Shown here: one piece after another, positions 43,160 to 52,416 of the stretch | Numbering within the stretch: position 1 is the first letter of the stretch | Layout: every line of letters starts with the position of its first letter | DNA from: Clostridium fallax | GTDB lineage: Bacteria > Bacillota > Clostridia > Clostridiales > Clostridiaceae | Length of the DNA stretch: 64,000 nt | Assembly: GCF_900129365.1 (NCBI RefSeq) | Contig: NZ_FQVM01000003.1 | Span: 1 to 64,000 of the forward strand | Reading direction: 5' to 3' | Notes under the pieces: model-generated | Told to the model about the DNA's origin: nothing | Database searches by the model: none | What the model saw: the letters and a program-made list of their open reading frames with translations, nothing else | Translations under genes and position numbers: made by a program

Positions 43160-43190
43160 AAAAAGAAGGAGAATTCTCCTTCTTTTTTCT
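43160..43190 (+). terminator. ptsG terminator
   Basis: A perfect AAAGAAGGAGAA / TTCTCCTTCTTT palindrome with a T run just after the stop. The rest of the 420-bp gap to rpoB has a promoter and one hairpin. Confidence 0.93.
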
Positions 43191-43375
43191 TTTTTTATTT
43201 TATATACAAAATGTAATAAATGAGTATAGTCGTAATTAAACCAACCTATGTTAAATAACAAAGTAAATAGGGTTTTTTATTAGAAAATTAGAGGTATATT
43301 AAGCAAAAAATTCTATTTGTAAATTTGCAAAAAATTAATATGTAATTTATAATGTATTTTTTATAATATTTTTCG

Positions 43376-43404
43376 TTGACAACAATGAAAGGTTATGGTA
43401 ACAT
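43376..43404 (+). promoter_or_regulatory. Promoter for rpoB-rpoC
   Basis: TTGACA (43376-43381), 17 bp, TAACAT (43399-43404) with an extended TG at 43396-43397. It gives a leader of about 165 nt. Confidence 0.8.
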
Positions 43405-43514
43405 ATTTAATTGCATTGAAATGTAAGTTTTAATAGGAATTTTTTCTAAAAAAAAGGAAAAAACTGAATTAAAACAACAAAAATAGGCAAAATAATAAAA
43501 TGCAATGTATTCGT

Positions 43515-43547
43515 CCAATAACATGAAAAAAACAGCATGTTTATTGG
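43515..43547 (+). promoter_or_regulatory. rpoB leader hairpin
   Basis: CCAATAACATG / CATGTTTATTGG with one bulge and a 10-nt loop, 31 nt before rpoB. A T-rich stretch follows, so it may attenuate or be a processing site. Confidence 0.55.
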
Positions 43548-43578
43548 TTATTTTAGTTTATACAAGGGGTGAAAGTTG

Positions 43579-46500
43579 ATGGTACATCCTGTCCAAGTTG
43601 GAAAAAGAACAAGAATGAGCTTTGCAAAGGTAAAAGAAGTTGCAGAGATGCCTAACTTAATTGAAGTACAATTAGACTCTTACAAGTGGTTTTTGGATGA
43701 AGGTCTTCAAGAAGTTTTTGATGACATAAACCCAATATCAAACTTTACAGGGAATCTTGTACTTGAATTCGTAGGTTATAAACTTGATATGGATAATATT
43801 AAGTACTCAGTTGAAGAATGTAAAGAAAGAGACGCAACTTATGCTGCTCCTCTAAAAGTTGCAGTAAGACTTCAAAACAAAGAAACTGGTGAGATCAAAG
43901 AACAAGAAGTATTTATGGGAGATTTCCCATTAATGACTGAACAAGGTACATTTGTTATAAATGGTGCTGAGAGGGTTATAGTTTCACAGCTTGTTAGATC
44001 ACCAGGTGTATACTATAGTGATGCTGTAGATAAGAGTGGAAAGAAGTTATTTACTTCAACAGTAATTCCTAATAGGGGTGCTTGGTTAGAATATGAAACA
44101 GATTCTAACGATATAATCTATGTTAGAATAGACAAAACAAGAAAGCTTCCTATCACTATCTTAGCCAGAGCAATGGGTTTTGGAAGTGACCAAGAACTTG
44201 TTGAATATTTTGGAGAAGATGAAAGATTTAAAGCAACAATTGATAAAGATAATACAAAGACTAAAGAAGAAGCTTTATTAGAAATTTATAAGAGATTAAG
44301 ACCAGGTGAACCACCAACTGTTGATAGCGCAATTGCGTTGATTGATTCATTATTCTTTGATGCAAAAAGATATGATTTATCAAGAGTAGGTAGATACAAA
44401 TTTAATAAGAAGCTTGCTATAAGCTTAAGAATAGCTAATCAAATCGCAGCAGATGATATAGTTAATCCTGAAACTGGTGAAATACTAGTTGGTAAAGGAG
44501 AAAAAATCGACAGAGAAATGTCAGAAACAATTCAAAATGCTGGCATTAATGTAGTTGATATAATTGTTGATGATAAGATAGTTAGAGTTATAGGCAATCA
44601 TTTTGTTGACATACATAAGCATGTCGACTTTGATGTTGAAGATTTACACATCAAAGAGTTAGTACATTATCCAATATTAAGAGAAATATTAGATAACTAC
44701 TCAGATGAAGCTTCTATAAAAGAAGAAATTAAAAAGAATATGCATAGACTTATACCAAAGCATATTATCAAAGATGATATATTTGCTACAATAAGCTATG
44801 AATTAGGATTAGCACATAATATTGGTTATGTAGATGACATTGACCATTTAGGAAATAGAAGATTAAGAAGCGTTGGAGAACTTCTTCAAAACCAATTTAG
44901 AATTGGTCTTTCAAGAATGGAAAGAGTAGTTAAAGAAAGAATGACTATTCAAGACCAAGAAGGAATAACTCCTCAAGCTTTAATAAATATAAGACCAGTA
45001 GCTGCAGCTATTAAAGAATTCTTTGGTAGTTCACAGTTATCACAATTCATGGATCAAACAAATCCATTATCAGAGTTAACACATAAAAGAAGATTATCAG
45101 CTTTAGGACCAGGAGGACTTTCAAGAGAAAGAGCTGGATTCGAAGTAAGAGACGTTCACCACTCACACTATGGTAGAATGTGTCCTATAGAAACTCCAGA
45201 AGGTCCAAATATAGGTCTTATAAACTCATTAGCAACTTATGCTAAAGTTAATGAATATGGATTTATAGAAACTCCATATAGAATAGTTGATAAAAAGACT
45301 GGAGTAGTAACTAATGAAATTAGATACTTCACAGCTGATGAAGAAGATCAATATCTAGTAGCTCAAGCTAAGGAGCCTTTAGATGAAGAAGGAAGATTCT
45401 TAGATAAAAAAGTTACAGTAAGAGATCAAGAAGATGTTTTAGTTGTTCCAAGAGAAGATGTTGATTTAATGGACGTTTCTCCAAGACAAATAGTATCAGT
45501 AGCAACAGCTATGATACCATTCCTTGAGAATGATGACGCATCAAGAGCTCTGATGGGATCAAACATGCAACGTCAAGCAGTTCCTCTATTAAAACCACAA
45601 GCACCTATTGTTGGTACAGGAATCGAATATAAGGCGGCAGTAGATTCAGGAGTATTACCAAAGGCTAAAAACGCAGGTGTTGTAACCTATGTTTCAGCTA
45701 ATGAGGTAAGAGTTAAAAGAGATAGTGATGGAGGAACAGATACTTATAAGCTTCTTAAATTCAAGAGAAGTAACCAAGGTACTTGCATAAACCAAAGACC
45801 TATAGTGTCTAAGGGCGAAGAAGTTAAGAAGAATCAAGTATTAGCTGATGGTCCATCAACTGATTTAGGAGAAATCGCATTAGGAAAAAATATCAGAATG
45901 GGATTTATAACTTGGGAAGGATATAACTACGAGGATGCTATGCTAATTTCAGAAGAATTAGTAAGAGAAGACGTATTTACATCTATTCACATTGAAGAAT
46001 ATGAATGTGAAGCTAGAGATACTAAGCTAGGACCTGAGGAAATAACAAGAGATATACCTAATGTAAGTGAAGATGCTCTTAAAGATCTAGATGATAGAGG
46101 TATCATAAGAATTGGTGCTGAAGTTAGATCAGGAGATATTTTAGTAGGTAAAGTTACTCCTAAGGGAGAGACAGAATTAACAGCAGAAGAAAGACTTCTT
46201 AGAGCTATATTTGGTGAAAAAGCTAGAGAAGTTAGAGATACATCATTAAGAGTTCCACATGGAGAAGCTGGAATAATAGTAGATGTTAAAGTATTTACTA
46301 GAGAAAATGGAGATGAACTTCCACCAGGAGTTAATGAACTTGTAAGATGTTACATTGCTCAAAAGAGAAAGATTTCTGTTGGAGATAAGATGGCTGGACG
46401 TCACGGTAACAAAGGGGTTATCTCAAGGGTATTACCAGAGGAAGATATGCCATTCTTACCAGATGGAAGACCACTTCAAATATGCTTAAATCCACTAGGA

Positions 46501-47286
46501 GTTCCATCACGTATGAACATCGGTCAGGTACTTGAGGTTCACTTAGGATGGGCAGCTTCACAACTAGGATGGCATATAGCTACTCCAGTATTTGATGGAG
46601 CTACAGAACAAGATATAGAACAATGTTTAGCAGATGCGGGATATAATCCAGATGGAAAGACTGTACTTTATGATGGTAGAACTGGAGAAGCATTTGATAA
46701 CCGTGTAACAGTTGGTATAATGTATATCTTAAAACTTGCTCACTTAGTTGACGATAAGATACACGCAAGATCAACTGGCCCATACTCATTAGTTACTCAA
46801 CAACCACTTGGAGGTAAAGCTCAATTTGGTGGTCAAAGATTTGGTGAGATGGAAGTTTGGGCATTAGAAGCATACGGTGCTGCTCATACATTACAAGAGA
46901 TATTAACAGTTAAATCAGATGACGTTGTTGGTAGAGTTAAAACTTACGAAGCAATTGTCAAAGGTGAAAATATTCCAGAACCAGGAGTTCCAGAATCATT
47001 CAAGGTTCTTATAAAAGAACTTCAAGCTTTATGCTTAGATGTTAAAGTATTAAATGAAGCTAATGAAGAAGTGAAATTAAAGGAATCTGTAGAAGAAGAT
47101 TCAGAAGAGCTAGAAGTAAATATCGAAGGTTCAGAAGATTTACCTCAAGTTGCAGATGTAGAAGTAGAATCAGACGATAGCTACACTACAAATGAAGAGC
47201 AAGACGATGAAATAGACTATGAAAATATAGATTTTGAAGAGCTAAATACAGATTTAGAGCTTGATGATTTCAATGATCAACACTAA
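43579..47286 (+). CDS. rpoB: RNA polymerase subunit beta
   Basis: A 1235-aa subunit. It carries the rifampicin-region block FFGSSQLSQFMDQTNPLSEL (full, susceptible-type residues), GLINSLATYAKVNEYGF and GGKAQFGGQRFGEMEVWAL. ATG 43579 is preferred to the adjacent TTG 43576; AGGGGTGA lies just upstream. The last roughly 75 residues form a strongly acidic tail (EEDSEELEVN, DDEIDYENIDFEEL), longer than in Bacillus but known in clostridia. Confidence 0.98.
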   Translation: MVHPVQVGKRTRMSFAKVKEVAEMPNLIEVQLDSYKWFLDEGLQEVFDDINPISNFTGNLVLEFVGYKLDMDNIKYSVEECKERDATYAAPLKVAVRLQNKETGEIKEQEVFMGDFPLMTEQGTFVINGAERVIVSQLVRSPGVYYSDAVDKSGKKLFTSTVIPNRGAWLEYETDSNDIIYVRIDKTRKLPITILARAMGFGSDQELVEYFGEDERFKATIDKDNTKTKEEALLEIYKRLRPGEPPTVDSAIALIDSLFFDAKRYDLSRVGRYKFNKKLAISLRIANQIAADDIVNPETGEILVGKGEKIDREMSETIQNAGINVVDIIVDDKIVRVIGNHFVDIHKHVDFDVEDLHIKELVHYPILREILDNYSDEASIKEEIKKNMHRLIPKHIIKDDIFATISYELGLAHNIGYVDDIDHLGNRRLRSVGELLQNQFRIGLSRMERVVKERMTIQDQEGITPQALINIRPVAAAIKEFFGSSQLSQFMDQTNPLSELTHKRRLSALGPGGLSRERAGFEVRDVHHSHYGRMCPIETPEGPNIGLINSLATYAKVNEYGFIETPYRIVDKKTGVVTNEIRYFTADEEDQYLVAQAKEPLDEEGRFLDKKVTVRDQEDVLVVPREDVDLMDVSPRQIVSVATAMIPFLENDDASRALMGSNMQRQAVPLLKPQAPIVGTGIEYKAAVDSGVLPKAKNAGVVTYVSANEVRVKRDSDGGTDTYKLLKFKRSNQGTCINQRPIVSKGEEVKKNQVLADGPSTDLGEIALGKNIRMGFITWEGYNYEDAMLISEELVREDVFTSIHIEEYECEARDTKLGPEEITRDIPNVSEDALKDLDDRGIIRIGAEVRSGDILVGKVTPKGETELTAEERLLRAIFGEKAREVRDTSLRVPHGEAGIIVDVKVFTRENGDELPPGVNELVRCYIAQKRKISVGDKMAGRHGNKGVISRVLPEEDMPFLPDGRPLQICLNPLGVPSRMNIGQVLEVHLGWAASQLGWHIATPVFDGATEQDIEQCLADAGYNPDGKTVLYDGRTGEAFDNRVTVGIMYILKLAHLVDDKIHARSTGPYSLVTQQPLGGKAQFGGQRFGEMEVWALEAYGAAHTLQEILTVKSDDVVGRVKTYEAIVKGENIPEPGVPESFKVLIKELQALCLDVKVLNEANEEVKLKESVEEDSEELEVNIEGSEDLPQVADVEVESDDSYTTNEEQDDEIDYENIDFEELNTDLELDDFNDQH

Positions 47287-47307
47287 TAGTGAAGGGAGGA
47301 TATACCC

Positions 47308-50300
47308 TTGTTTGAATTAAACAATTTTGATGCGTTACAAATAGGGCTAGCATCTCCAGAAAAGATCAGAGAATGGTCTAGAGGAGAAGTAAAAAAACCT
47401 GAGACAATAAACTATAGAACTTTAAAGCCAGAAAGAGATGGTCTATTCTGTGAAAGAATATTTGGACCTATAAAAGACTGGGAATGTCATTGTGGAAAAT
47501 ATAAAAGAGTTAGATATAAGGGAATAGTTTGTGATAGATGTGGAGTCGAAGTCACAAAGGCCAAAGTAAGAAGAGAGAGAATGGGGCATATTGAACTTGC
47601 TGCCCCTGTATCTCACATTTGGTACTTCAAAGGAATTCCATCAAGAATGGGATTAATCCTTGATATGTCACCAAGATCATTAGAAAAAATTCTTTACTTT
47701 GCATCTTATGTAGTTATAGATCCAAAGGAAACACCATTACTTAAAAAGCAATTACTTAATGAAAAAGAGTATAGAGAAGCTGTAGATAAGTATGGTGAGG
47801 AAAGTTTTGTTGCAGGAATGGGAGCAGAAGCTATAAAAGTATTGCTTTCAGAAATAGAATTAGAAAGAACTTCAGCAGAACTTAAAGAAGAGTTAAAAAC
47901 AAGTACTGGACAAAAGAAAGTAAGAATTATAAGAAGATTAGAAGTAGTTGAGTCATTCAGAAAGTCAGGAAATTTACCTGAATGGATGATAGTAGATGTA
48001 ATACCTGTAATTCCACCAGATTTAAGACCTATGGTTCAACTTGATGGAGGAAGATTTGCTACTTCTGACTTAAATGATTTATACAGAAGAGTTATAAATA
48101 GAAATAACAGACTTAAGAAGTTATTAGACCTTGGAGCACCAGACATAATAGTTAGAAATGAAAAGAGAATGCTTCAAGAAGCTGTTGATGCATTAATAGA
48201 TAATGGTAGAAGGGGTAGACCGGTTACTGGACCAGGAAATAGACCGCTTAAATCATTATCAGATATGCTTAAGGGTAAGCAAGGTAGATTTAGACAAAAC
48301 CTTCTTGGTAAGAGAGTTGACTATTCTGGTAGATCAGTTATAGTTGTAGGACCAGAACTTAAGATGTATCAATGTGGACTTCCAAAGGAAATGGCTTTAG
48401 AATTATTTAAACCATTTGTTATGAAAAAGTTAGTTCAAGATGGTGTTGCACATAATATAAAGAGTGCTAAGAGAATGGTTGAAAGAGTAATGCCTCAAGT
48501 ATGGGATGTACTTGAAGAAGTCATTGCAGATCATCCAGTATTACTTAACCGTGCTCCGACTCTACACAGACTTGGAATTCAGGCTTTCCAACCTGTTTTA
48601 GTTGAAGGTAGAGCAATTAAACTTCATCCTCTTGTATGTACAGCATACAACGCTGACTTCGATGGAGACCAAATGGCAGTACACGTTCCGTTATCAGTTG
48701 AAGCACAAGCTGAAGCTAGATTTTTAATGTTAGCTGCAGGTAACATCATGAAGCCATCAGATGGTAAACCGGTATGTGTACCTACTCAGGATATGGTACT
48801 TGGATCTTACTACTTAACAATGGATAAAGATGGTGCTAAAGGAGAAGGTAGTGTATTCTCATCTGTAGAAGAAGCTTTAATGGCATATCAATTAAAAGAA
48901 ATTGATATACATGCAAAAATTAAAGTTAGAGTCTTTAGAGATGTGGATGGCGTTACAAGATCAGGAATCATCGATACTACAGTTGGTAAAATAATATTCA
49001 ATGAATCAATTCCTCAAGACTTAGGATTTGTTAATAGACAAAATCCTGATGAAGAATTTAATTTAGAAGTTGATTTCTTAATAACTAAAAAGTCATTAGG
49101 AAAAATAATAGATAAATGCTATATGCAACATGGTCCAACAAAAACTTCTATAATGCTTGATAAAATAAAAGCTACTGGATATCATTATTCATCAGTTGGT
49201 GCGGTTACAGTTGCTGCATCAGATATGATAGTTCCTGAGAGAAAATATGAACTATTAAGAGAAGCAGATCAAACAGTAGAGCAAATTGAAAAGAAATATA
49301 GAAGAGGACTTATTTCAGAAGATGAAAGATATGAGAAGGTAATAGATAAGTGGACTAAGACAACTGAGGATGTTGCAGATGCACTTATGGATAGTTTGGA
49401 TAGATTTAATCCAATATTCATGATGGCTGACTCTGGAGCCAGAGGTTCTAAGTCACAGATTAAACAGCTTGCCGGTATGAGAGGTCTTATGGCTAATCCA
49501 TCTGGTAAGATTATCGAGTTACCAATCAGAGCATCATTTAGAGAAGGTCTAGATGTTCTTGAGTATTTCATCTCAACTCACGGAGCTAGAAAGGGTAATG
49601 CCGATACAGCTCTTAAGACAGCTGACTCAGGATATCTAACAAGAAGACTTGTTGACGTATCACAAGATGTTATTGTTAGAGTAGATGATTGTGGAACTGA
49701 AAAAGGTATTGTTGTTTCAGAGATAAAAGAGGGAAGCGAAGTAATCGAAGGACTAAAAGAAAGAATTACAGGAAGATATACAGCTGAAGATGTAATTAAT
49801 CCTCAAACAGGAGAAGTTATAGTTCCAGCACAAACTTATGTTGAACCAGATATGGCTGAAAAAGTTGAGGCAGCAGGAGTTAAAAAAGTTAAAATTAGAT
49901 CAGTATTTACTTGTAATTCAAAATTTGGTGTATGTGCTAAATGTTATGGTATGGATATGGCAACTGCTAAGAAGATTAATATCGGTGAAGCAGTTGGTAT
50001 AGTAGCGGCTCAATCAATCGGTGAGCCAGGAACTCAGCTTACAATGAGAACATTCCATACAGGTGGAGTTGCTGGAGCAGATATAACTCAAGGTCTTCCA
50101 AGAGTTGAGGAATTATTTGAAGCTAGAAAGCCAAAGGGATTAGCTATAGTTTCAGAAGTTTCAGGTATGGTAAGAGTTGAGGAAACAAAGAAAAAGAGAA
50201 CTGTTTTTGTAACAACAGAAGCGGGAGAAGAGCACAGCTATGAAATACCATTCGGTTCAAGATTAAAAGCTCGTGATGGTGAATTTATTGAAGCTGGAGA

Positions 50301-50844
50301 TGAAATAACAGAAGGTTCAGTTAATCCTCATGATATCTTAAATATTAAGGGTGTTCATGGAGCAAGAGAATACTTACTATCAGAAGTTCAAAAAGTTTAT
50401 AGACTGCAAGGTGTTGATATCAATGATAAGCACTTAGAGGTTGTAGTTAGACAAATGACAAGAAAAGTAAAAGTAACAGAATCAGGAGATACTGAATTAC
50501 TTCCAGGAACAATGATTGATATCTTTGATTTTGAAGAGGCTAATGAAGCAATAGCTAAATTAGGCGGAGAGCCAGCACAAGGAGAACAAGTTCTTCTTGG
50601 AATTACTAAAGCATCACTTGCTACAGATAGTTTCTTATCAGCAGCATCATTCCAAGAAACTACAAGAGTTCTTACTGATGCAGCAATCAAGGGAAAAATA
50701 GATCCATTAGTTGGATTAAAGGAAAATGTCATAATTGGTAAGTTAATTCCAGCAGGTACTGGAATGTTAAGATATAGATCAGTAAAATTAAATACAGACA
50801 ATAATTTAGCAGAAAAAGAAATTGCTAATGACATTGAAGAATAA
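47308..50844 (+). CDS. rpoC: RNA polymerase subunit beta'
   Basis: A 1178-aa catalytic subunit. Zinc site 1 is CHCGKYKRVRYKGIVCDRCG, the active-site NADFDGDQMAVH binds Mg2+, and zinc site 2 spans DDCGTEKG to CNSKFGVCAKCYG. GEPGTQLTMRTFHTGG is the trigger-loop region. TTG start at 47308, 8 nt after GAAGGGAGG. It follows rpoB by 21 nt. Confidence 0.98.
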   Translation: MFELNNFDALQIGLASPEKIREWSRGEVKKPETINYRTLKPERDGLFCERIFGPIKDWECHCGKYKRVRYKGIVCDRCGVEVTKAKVRRERMGHIELAAPVSHIWYFKGIPSRMGLILDMSPRSLEKILYFASYVVIDPKETPLLKKQLLNEKEYREAVDKYGEESFVAGMGAEAIKVLLSEIELERTSAELKEELKTSTGQKKVRIIRRLEVVESFRKSGNLPEWMIVDVIPVIPPDLRPMVQLDGGRFATSDLNDLYRRVINRNNRLKKLLDLGAPDIIVRNEKRMLQEAVDALIDNGRRGRPVTGPGNRPLKSLSDMLKGKQGRFRQNLLGKRVDYSGRSVIVVGPELKMYQCGLPKEMALELFKPFVMKKLVQDGVAHNIKSAKRMVERVMPQVWDVLEEVIADHPVLLNRAPTLHRLGIQAFQPVLVEGRAIKLHPLVCTAYNADFDGDQMAVHVPLSVEAQAEARFLMLAAGNIMKPSDGKPVCVPTQDMVLGSYYLTMDKDGAKGEGSVFSSVEEALMAYQLKEIDIHAKIKVRVFRDVDGVTRSGIIDTTVGKIIFNESIPQDLGFVNRQNPDEEFNLEVDFLITKKSLGKIIDKCYMQHGPTKTSIMLDKIKATGYHYSSVGAVTVAASDMIVPERKYELLREADQTVEQIEKKYRRGLISEDERYEKVIDKWTKTTEDVADALMDSLDRFNPIFMMADSGARGSKSQIKQLAGMRGLMANPSGKIIELPIRASFREGLDVLEYFISTHGARKGNADTALKTADSGYLTRRLVDVSQDVIVRVDDCGTEKGIVVSEIKEGSEVIEGLKERITGRYTAEDVINPQTGEVIVPAQTYVEPDMAEKVEAAGVKKVKIRSVFTCNSKFGVCAKCYGMDMATAKKINIGEAVGIVAAQSIGEPGTQLTMRTFHTGGVAGADITQGLPRVEELFEARKPKGLAIVSEVSGMVRVEETKKKRTVFVTTEAGEEHSYEIPFGSRLKARDGEFIEAGDEITEGSVNPHDILNIKGVHGAREYLLSEVQKVYRLQGVDINDKHLEVVVRQMTRKVKVTESGDTELLPGTMIDIFDFEEANEAIAKLGGEPAQGEQVLLGITKASLATDSFLSAASFQETTRVLTDAAIKGKIDPLVGLKENVIIGKLIPAGTGMLRYRSVKLNTDNNLAEKEIANDIEE

Positions 50845-50857
50845 CAAATTAATTTTA

Positions 50858-50886
50858 TTGACTTCTAAAAGCTTAGATGATAAAAT
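50858..50886 (+). promoter_or_regulatory. Promoter for the str operon
   Basis: TTGACT (50858-50863), 17 bp, TAAAAT (50881-50886) with an extended TG, just after rpoC. Confidence 0.85.
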
Positions 50887-50942
50887 ACAGTTTGTGTGAT
50901 TTAAAATAGTACTAAAGGGATTAACTTGTCTACATGATAATA

Positions 50943-50965
50943 AAGGCAAAGCCTAGCTTTGCCTT
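50943..50965 (+). terminator. Hairpin in the str operon leader, possible attenuator
   Basis: A perfect 10-bp stem AAGGCAAAGC / GCTTTGCCTT with a 3-nt loop. There is no T run, so complete termination is unlikely. It may be an attenuator or a processing site. Confidence 0.5.
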
Positions 50966-50994
50966 GATGTTACTGATATAAGGGGGTAATGTCC

Positions 50995-51234
50995 ATGATA
51001 GACAGACTTTTAGGAAAAAAACTTATTGGTATTAAGCAATCTACTAAAGCGATTAAGAATGGCGAAGGTAGAATCTTATATGTAGCTCAAGATGCTGATA
51101 AGAAAAAAATAGATCCACTAGTAAGTTTGGCCAAAAGTCATGGTGTTGAAGTTAAATATGTAAACACTATGAAAGAATTAGGTAAAATGTGTGGTATAGA
51201 TGTTGGTTCGGCAGCCACACTACTAATGGATTAG
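50995..51234 (+). CDS. rplGB: L7Ae/L30e-type K-turn binding protein (YbxF)
   Basis: A 79-aa L7Ae-fold RNA-binding protein. It has IKQSTKAIKNGEGRILYVAQDAD and the central LMCGIDVGSAATLL-like end (MCGIDVGSAATLL seen). The Bacillus YbxF homologue binds K-turns but is not a stable ribosome part. ATG 50995 is chosen over ATG 50989, which would be 1 nt from AGGGGGT. It leads rpsL, as usual in Firmicutes. Confidence 0.92.
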   Translation: MIDRLLGKKLIGIKQSTKAIKNGEGRILYVAQDADKKKIDPLVSLAKSHGVEVKYVNTMKELGKMCGIDVGSAATLLMD

Positions 51235-51292
51235 ATAGTTAATATCTTAAACATTATATAGATATTTTATAAAATCTCAGGAGGTGAAAAGA

Positions 51293-51670
51293 ATGCCAAC
51301 TATTAGCCAATTAGTAAGAAAAGGCAGAAAGACAGTAGCAGCTAAATCAAACTCACCAGCACTTAAAGAGTGCCCACAAAAGAGAGGAGTTTGTACTGTA
51401 GTTAAAACTTCTACTCCAAAGAAGCCTAACTCAGCGTTAAGAAAAATTGCCAGAGTTAGATTAACAAACGGAATAGAAGTTACAGCTTACATCCCAGGTG
51501 TAGGACACAACTTACAAGAGCACAGCGTTGTTCTTATAAGAGGTGGTAGAGTTAAGGACCTTCCTGGTGTTAGATATCACATTGTTAGAGGAGCATTAGA
51601 CTCAGCAGGTGTTGCTAACAGAATGCAAGGAAGATCAAAATACGGTGCTAAAAAACCAAAGCAAAAATAA
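51293..51670 (+). CDS. rpsL: 30S ribosomal protein S12
   Basis: A 125-aa decoding-centre protein. TPKKPNSALRKIARVRL and PGVGHNLQEHSVVLIRGGRV, quoted to GGRV, are the family blocks, with Lys in both streptomycin-related positions (KKPNS; the second block shows no resistance-type change that I can identify). ATG 51293 after AGGAGGTG; GTG 51284 lies in that site. Confidence 0.98.
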   Translation: MPTISQLVRKGRKTVAAKSNSPALKECPQKRGVCTVVKTSTPKKPNSALRKIARVRLTNGIEVTAYIPGVGHNLQEHSVVLIRGGRVKDLPGVRYHIVRGALDSAGVANRMQGRSKYGAKKPKQK

Positions 51671-51714
51671 GATTTGTAGGTTAAATTGATTAGTGCTATG
51701 CCTTCAGCATTTAC

Positions 51715-51797
51715 ATAGATTTTATATAGATTATGAAGTTTGTATAGATTATATAGATTGCAGAAGTCAGAGCGCTTTGCGACAACAAGATTTGTCG
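51715..51797 (+). repeat. Four ATAGATT repeats and a hairpin in the rpsL-rpsG spacer
   Basis: ATAGATT occurs at 51715, 51726, 51744 and 51753 (spacings 11, 18 and 9). A CGACAA / TTGTCG hairpin follows at 51780-51797. The spacer is 170 nt, unusually long for this operon. In E. coli S7 binds the rpsL-rpsG intercistronic mRNA, so a regulatory role is possible. Confidence 0.6.
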
Positions 51798-51840
51798 AGT
51801 ACCGATGAACTTAAATTAGTATGTTAAGGAGGGAAGAAAA

Positions 51841-52311
51841 GTGCCAAGAAAAGGACATATTGCAAAAAGAGACGTATTACCAGATCCAGTTTATAATTCA
51901 AAGGTTGTAACTAAATTAGTAAACAGCTTAATGGAAGACGGTAAAAAAGGAGTAGCTCAAAAAATATGCTACGATGCATTTGAAATAATGCAACAAAAAA
52001 CTGGCAACGAAGCATTAGAGGTTTTTGAAACAGCTATGAACAACGTAATGCCATTACTAGAAGTTAAAGCGAGAAGAATAGGTGGATCAAACTATCAAGT
52101 ACCAATAGAAGTTAGACCAGAGAGAAGACAGACATTAGGTATCAGATGGATTCTAGCTGCAGCTAGAAGCAGAGGCGAAAAGTACATGAGAGAAAGATTA
52201 GCAGCAGAATTAATGGATGCCGCTAATAATACTGGAGCAGCTGTTAAGAAGAGAGAAGATACTCACAGAATGGCTGAAGCTAATAAAGCATTCGCTCACT
52301 ACAGATACTAA
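51841..52311 (+). CDS. rpsG: 30S ribosomal protein S7
   Basis: A 156-aa primary 16S-binding protein. It opens PRKGHIAKRDVLPDPVYNSK, has RRIGGSNYQVPIEVRPERR and the C-terminal HRMAEANKAFAHYRY. GTG start at 51841 after AAGGAGG. It organises the 30S head and may regulate the operon. Confidence 0.98.
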   Translation: MPRKGHIAKRDVLPDPVYNSKVVTKLVNSLMEDGKKGVAQKICYDAFEIMQQKTGNEALEVFETAMNNVMPLLEVKARRIGGSNYQVPIEVRPERRQTLGIRWILAAARSRGEKYMRERLAAELMDAANNTGAAVKKREDTHRMAEANKAFAHYRY

Positions 52312-52318
52312 TACAAGG

Positions 52319-52356
52319 AACTGTTTTGGCATGGTTTATGCCAAAGCAGTTTTGTT
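52319..52356 (+). terminator. Hairpin between rpsG and fusA (partial terminator)
   Basis: AACTGTTTTGGCAT / ATGCCAAAGCAGTT (one G-T pair), 5-nt loop, then TTTTGTTG. It looks like an intrinsic terminator with a broken T run and may trim downstream expression. Confidence 0.6.
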
Positions 52357-52416
52357 GAATTTAAATAAACTATTAAAATTAAATTAAGAAACTTAACTTG
52401 AGAGGAGGAAACTTAA

